Assembly: GCA_005884665.1 (NCBI GenBank)
Contig: VBAT01000007.1
Coordinates: 40,109-104,108 of the forward strand
Length of the DNA stretch: 64,000 bases
From: Bacteroidota bacterium
GTDB lineage: Bacteria > Bacteroidota > Bacteroidia > Chitinophagales > Chitinophagaceae
Direction of reading: 5' to 3'
Shown: one piece after another, positions 61,913 to 64,000 of the stretch
How the letters are laid out: each line of letters begins with the position of its first letter
How positions within the stretch are numbered: the first letter of the stretch is position 1
Notes under the pieces: model-generated
Seen by the model: only the letters and a program-made list of their open reading frames with translations
The model's database searches: none
What the model was told of the DNA's origin: nothing
Made by a program: the position numbers and the translations under genes

Positions 61913-63094
61913 TTAATACTTATCAAAGATATATTTCAATACCATTTTTTCATTATCTGAAATCGAATGCCCTTTCAGTTTTTTCCAGGCATCTATATCA
62001 GTGACAGCTTTTTCAAAAGAATAGCGGTCAAAACCGTCGCTTCCCCAGGAAAAGCTGGGGATGTGTTTTGGGGTCAGCCCGTTCCCAAAAACATTGCAAC
62101 ACACTCCTATTACAGTTCCTGTATTAATAGCTGTGTTGACAGCCGTACGAGAATAATCTCCCATCATAACCCCGCATTTTTTACCGGCCCCTATTTTGCC
62201 GTTCGGTGTCCATACTTTTATTTCACTGGCTGTGTTTTTTAGGTTGGAATTGGAAGTACCCGCTCCCATATTACACCACTCACCTATTACCGAGTCACCA
62301 AGGTATCCATCATGCGCTTTATTTGAATAGCCGAACAGAACAGCGTTTTTAATTTCGCCTCCGGCAACACAGGAAGGACCAATGGTGGTAGCTCCATAGA
62401 TTTTAGCACCCATTTTTAATAAAGACCCTTCTCCCAGGGCAAAGGGGCCGCGAATCATGCATCCTTCCATTATTTCCGCATTCTTGCCAATGTAGATGGG
62501 GCCAGTGGAAGCATTGAGTGTGCAGTGTTCCATCTTAACTCCTTTTTCAATAAAGATAGAAGATGACTGGATGGCCTTATTGGTCTTTGACAGGCGTTGT
62601 GATTTTCTTTTCCTGGTGATGAGCTCAAAATCCTGACGGATGGCCCAGTCGTTGAGTTGAAAAATATTCCAGGGGTACTGGATAGCAACCGCTTCCTCGT
62701 GAACAGTAACAGCCTTTTTTACCTTGATCTTATGACGTTCTTCTATCTCACTCCCCGTAAACCGGAAAACGATGCCTTCCCGGCCTTTGACGGACAGGAA
62801 CTCCCCATTTTTCAGTTTTCGGGCTGCTTTGACCAGTTTTGGAGTCGGTAATATATTGCCATGTATCATGAAGCATACATCATGGTCTTTGGCAGCTTCG
62901 CTGATACTGATCGAGCGATCGAGATCCTTATAGTCATCTTCCTTTTTATCATACGAGGAAAGACCGAGCATGTGCTCCCATTTTTCACGAATGGTAAGTA
63001 TGCCCACACGTATATCCTGGATCTGCCTGGTCAGCGTAAAGGGATGCAGGTTTTCCGGCTGGCAAAATTCTTCCGTAAAAATGATCTTATCCAT
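61913..63094 (-). CDS. GlmU-family putative sugar nucleotidyltransferase
   Basis: This 393-residue protein starts MDKIIFTEEFCQPENLHPFT and contains left-handed beta-helix hexapeptide turns in its C-terminal part (IFIEKGVKMEHCTLNASTGP, IYIGKNAEIMEGCMIRGP, ALGEGSLLKMGAKIYGATTIG), as in GlmU-like proteins. The N-terminal nucleotidyltransferase signature GxGTRM is absent, as known for this Bacteroidota subgroup. The frame extends 75 codons upstream to 63319, but that part overlaps another real-looking reading frame; I chose the ATG at 63094. Confidence 0.85.
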   Translation of the reverse strand: MDKIIFTEEFCQPENLHPFTLTRQIQDIRVGILTIREKWEHMLGLSSYDKKEDDYKDLDRSISISEAAKDHDVCFMIHGNILPTPKLVKAARKLKNGEFLSVKGREGIVFRFTGSEIEERHKIKVKKAVTVHEEAVAIQYPWNIFQLNDWAIRQDFELITRKRKSQRLSKTNKAIQSSSIFIEKGVKMEHCTLNASTGPIYIGKNAEIMEGCMIRGPFALGEGSLLKMGAKIYGATTIGPSCVAGGEIKNAVLFGYSNKAHDGYLGDSVIGEWCNMGAGTSNSNLKNTASEIKVWTPNGKIGAGKKCGVMMGDYSRTAVNTAINTGTVIGVCCNVFGNGLTPKHIPSFSWGSDGFDRYSFEKAVTDIDAWKKLKGHSISDNEKMVLKYIFDKY

Positions 63095-63319
63095 TATGCT
63101 TAAAGTTGTCAAAAATAATTCTTTCGGCAATTGTAGCAGCAGGACCTTCAAAATAGGCAAAGAACCCCTTGTACTCTTCCCGAATGAATTTAATGAAGGA
63201 CGCGGGGAAATAGCGCCCCCTGCCGGCTGCATCTGTACATTATTGGCGCTATAGGGCATTACACGTAGATGAATCACTACATCATGTCCTGTAGTTATTA
63301 CATATGAATAATCAGACAT
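63087..63319 (-). pseudogene. Small gene upstream of the GlmU-like gene, probably frameshifted
   Basis: An ATG at 63319 opens a frame that reads MSDYSYVITTGHDVVIHLRV and continues as plausible strands for about 27 codons. The neighbouring frame from about 63239 to its stop at 63087 then gives much more protein-like sequence (GRYFPASFIKFIREEYKGFF, then YFEGPAATIAERIIF). Its stop overlaps the GlmU-like start by 8 bp. A one-base deletion near 63240 would join the two halves into a protein of about 77 residues. I do not recognise the family. It could also be a sequencing error. Confidence 0.45.
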
Positions 63320-63400
63320 TCTATTTTTTTCTGTTCATTCATGACGTTCCTTCGCAATCCAATCCCATGAAACCATAAAGAAACCTCACCTACCATGCGC

Positions 63401-64000
63401 ATGCGTCAACTAAAGATTACACAGTCTATCACAACCCGTGACTCTCAAAGTCTTGAAAAATACCTCCAGGAAATAGGCAAAGTGGACCTGATATCACATG
63501 AGGAAGAGGTGCAGTTGATCACACGTATAAAAAAAGGAGATAAGTCTGCCCACGACCGGCTGGTCAAAGGAAATCTTCGATTTGTAGTTTCCGTGGCGAA
63601 GCAGTACCAGGGACAGGGACTTCCCCTGTCCGATCTTATTAACGAAGGAAATATCGGGCTGATAAAATCGGTGGACCGTTTCGATGTCACCAGGGGTTTT
63701 AAATTCATATCATTTGCCGTATGGTGGATCAGGCAGAGCATTCTTCAGGCTATTACCCTTAATGCCCGTATGATCAGGCTGCCGCTAAACAAGGTATTCC
63801 TGAACAACCAGATCAGGAGTGCAGGCGTGATCCTGGAACAAAAGCTGGGAAGAAATCCTTCGGTAGAAGAGATAGCGGAAGAATTGAATATGGATCCTTC
63901 GGATGTAGCCGATAGTTTTGCGGTAAGCAACCGTCATGTTAGCCTGGATGTGCCGGTATCGGAAGACGAAGATTCCACATTGCTTGATACACTGGTGAAT
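63401..64000 (+). CDS. rpoD: Primary sigma factor RpoD/SigA, N-terminal 200 residues (cut by window end)
   Basis: The frame runs from 63401 off the right edge. [20 protein letters not shown] is the start typical of Bacteroidota RpoD, which lacks the long region 1.1. Regions 1.2 to 3 follow: [65 protein letters not shown] and RMIRLPLNK, then region 3 with [18 protein letters not shown]. An in-frame ATG two codons upstream (63395) is less likely. It is divergent from the GlmU-like operon, with about 80 bp between. Confidence 0.95.
   Translation, partial: MRQLKITQSITTRDSQSLEKYLQEIGKVDLISHEEEVQLITRIKKGDKSAHDRLVKGNLRFVVSVAKQYQGQGLPLSDLINEGNIGLIKSVDRFDVTRGFKFISFAVWWIRQSILQAITLNARMIRLPLNKVFLNNQIRSAGVILEQKLGRNPSVEEIAEELNMDPSDVADSFAVSNRHVSLDVPVSEDEDSTLLDTLVN

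Noticed and set aside
63095-63319. 75-residue extension of the GlmU-like protein
   Set aside because: Another frame in the same DNA is far more protein-like and ends at the GlmU start.

Overview
The window is chromosomal DNA from a Bacteroidota bacterium, most likely family Chitinophagaceae. The evidence is lineage-typical protein families (carboxypeptidase-regulatory/DUF5686, DUF2807, HU-CCDC81, DUF1080, DUF2490, GH3-like, Uma2, GxxExxY), an RpoD that starts MRQLKIT, a tmRNA tag ending YAMAA, and promoters of the form TTTG-N19-TAnnTTTG. No phage, insertion sequence, rRNA, tRNA or CRISPR array was seen. Genes are dense and change strand often. The left edge cuts a sulfatase and the right edge cuts rpoD.

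Layout. 1-8 kb: sulfatase plus small exported proteins, a DUF5686 outer-membrane protein, an amidohydrolase, a Dabb protein, a DUF2807 lipoprotein and a methyltransferase. 8-14 kb: a minus-strand envelope operon (TPR protein, beta-barrel protein, HU-CCDC81 protein). 14-31 kb: mixed housekeeping (DoxX, thioesterase, site-2 protease, DacB, two tandem Uma2 genes, CinA, a 2-oxoacid dehydrogenase E2, S9 peptidase, EamA exporter, polyprenol-phosphate mannosyltransferase-like enzyme, exonuclease, LuxR-type response regulator). 31.6-39.3 kb: core genes (ssrA, rseP, dxr, GH3-like, rplU-rpmA, a 27-residue lysine-rich peptide, PolX).

40.4-54.9 kb is the most notable region. Two divergent gene sets encode a probable oxidative sugar-utilisation system. 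The minus set runs Gfo/Idh/MocA oxidoreductase, a broken GxxExxY gene, a TIM-barrel isomerase, a cytochrome c lipoprotein and a DUF1080 lipoprotein, and ends at a clear terminator. The plus set runs two MFS transporters, a Tat-type TIM barrel, a 102-bp tandem repeat array, then two GMC dehydrogenase/subunit-3 pairs and a third TIM barrel. The inferred scheme is: periplasmic GMC/subunit-3 enzymes oxidise glycosides, probably to 3-keto sugars; cytochrome c takes the electrons; DUF1080 and TIM-barrel proteins cleave or rearrange the products; MFS carriers import them; and the Gfo/Idh enzyme handles the cytoplasmic redox step. No SusC/SusD pair or glycoside hydrolase of a classical family was seen there.

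55-61 kb holds envelope-glycan genes (four glycosyltransferases and a methyltransferase). 60.5-64 kb holds tpiA, a GlmU-like nucleotidyltransferase, two suspected frameshifted small genes and rpoD.

Non-coding DNA is rich in repeats. Several convergent gene junctions are filled by dispersed or simple repeats that abut the stop codons, and palindromic modules are nested inside one another at 16.0 and 48.2 kb.
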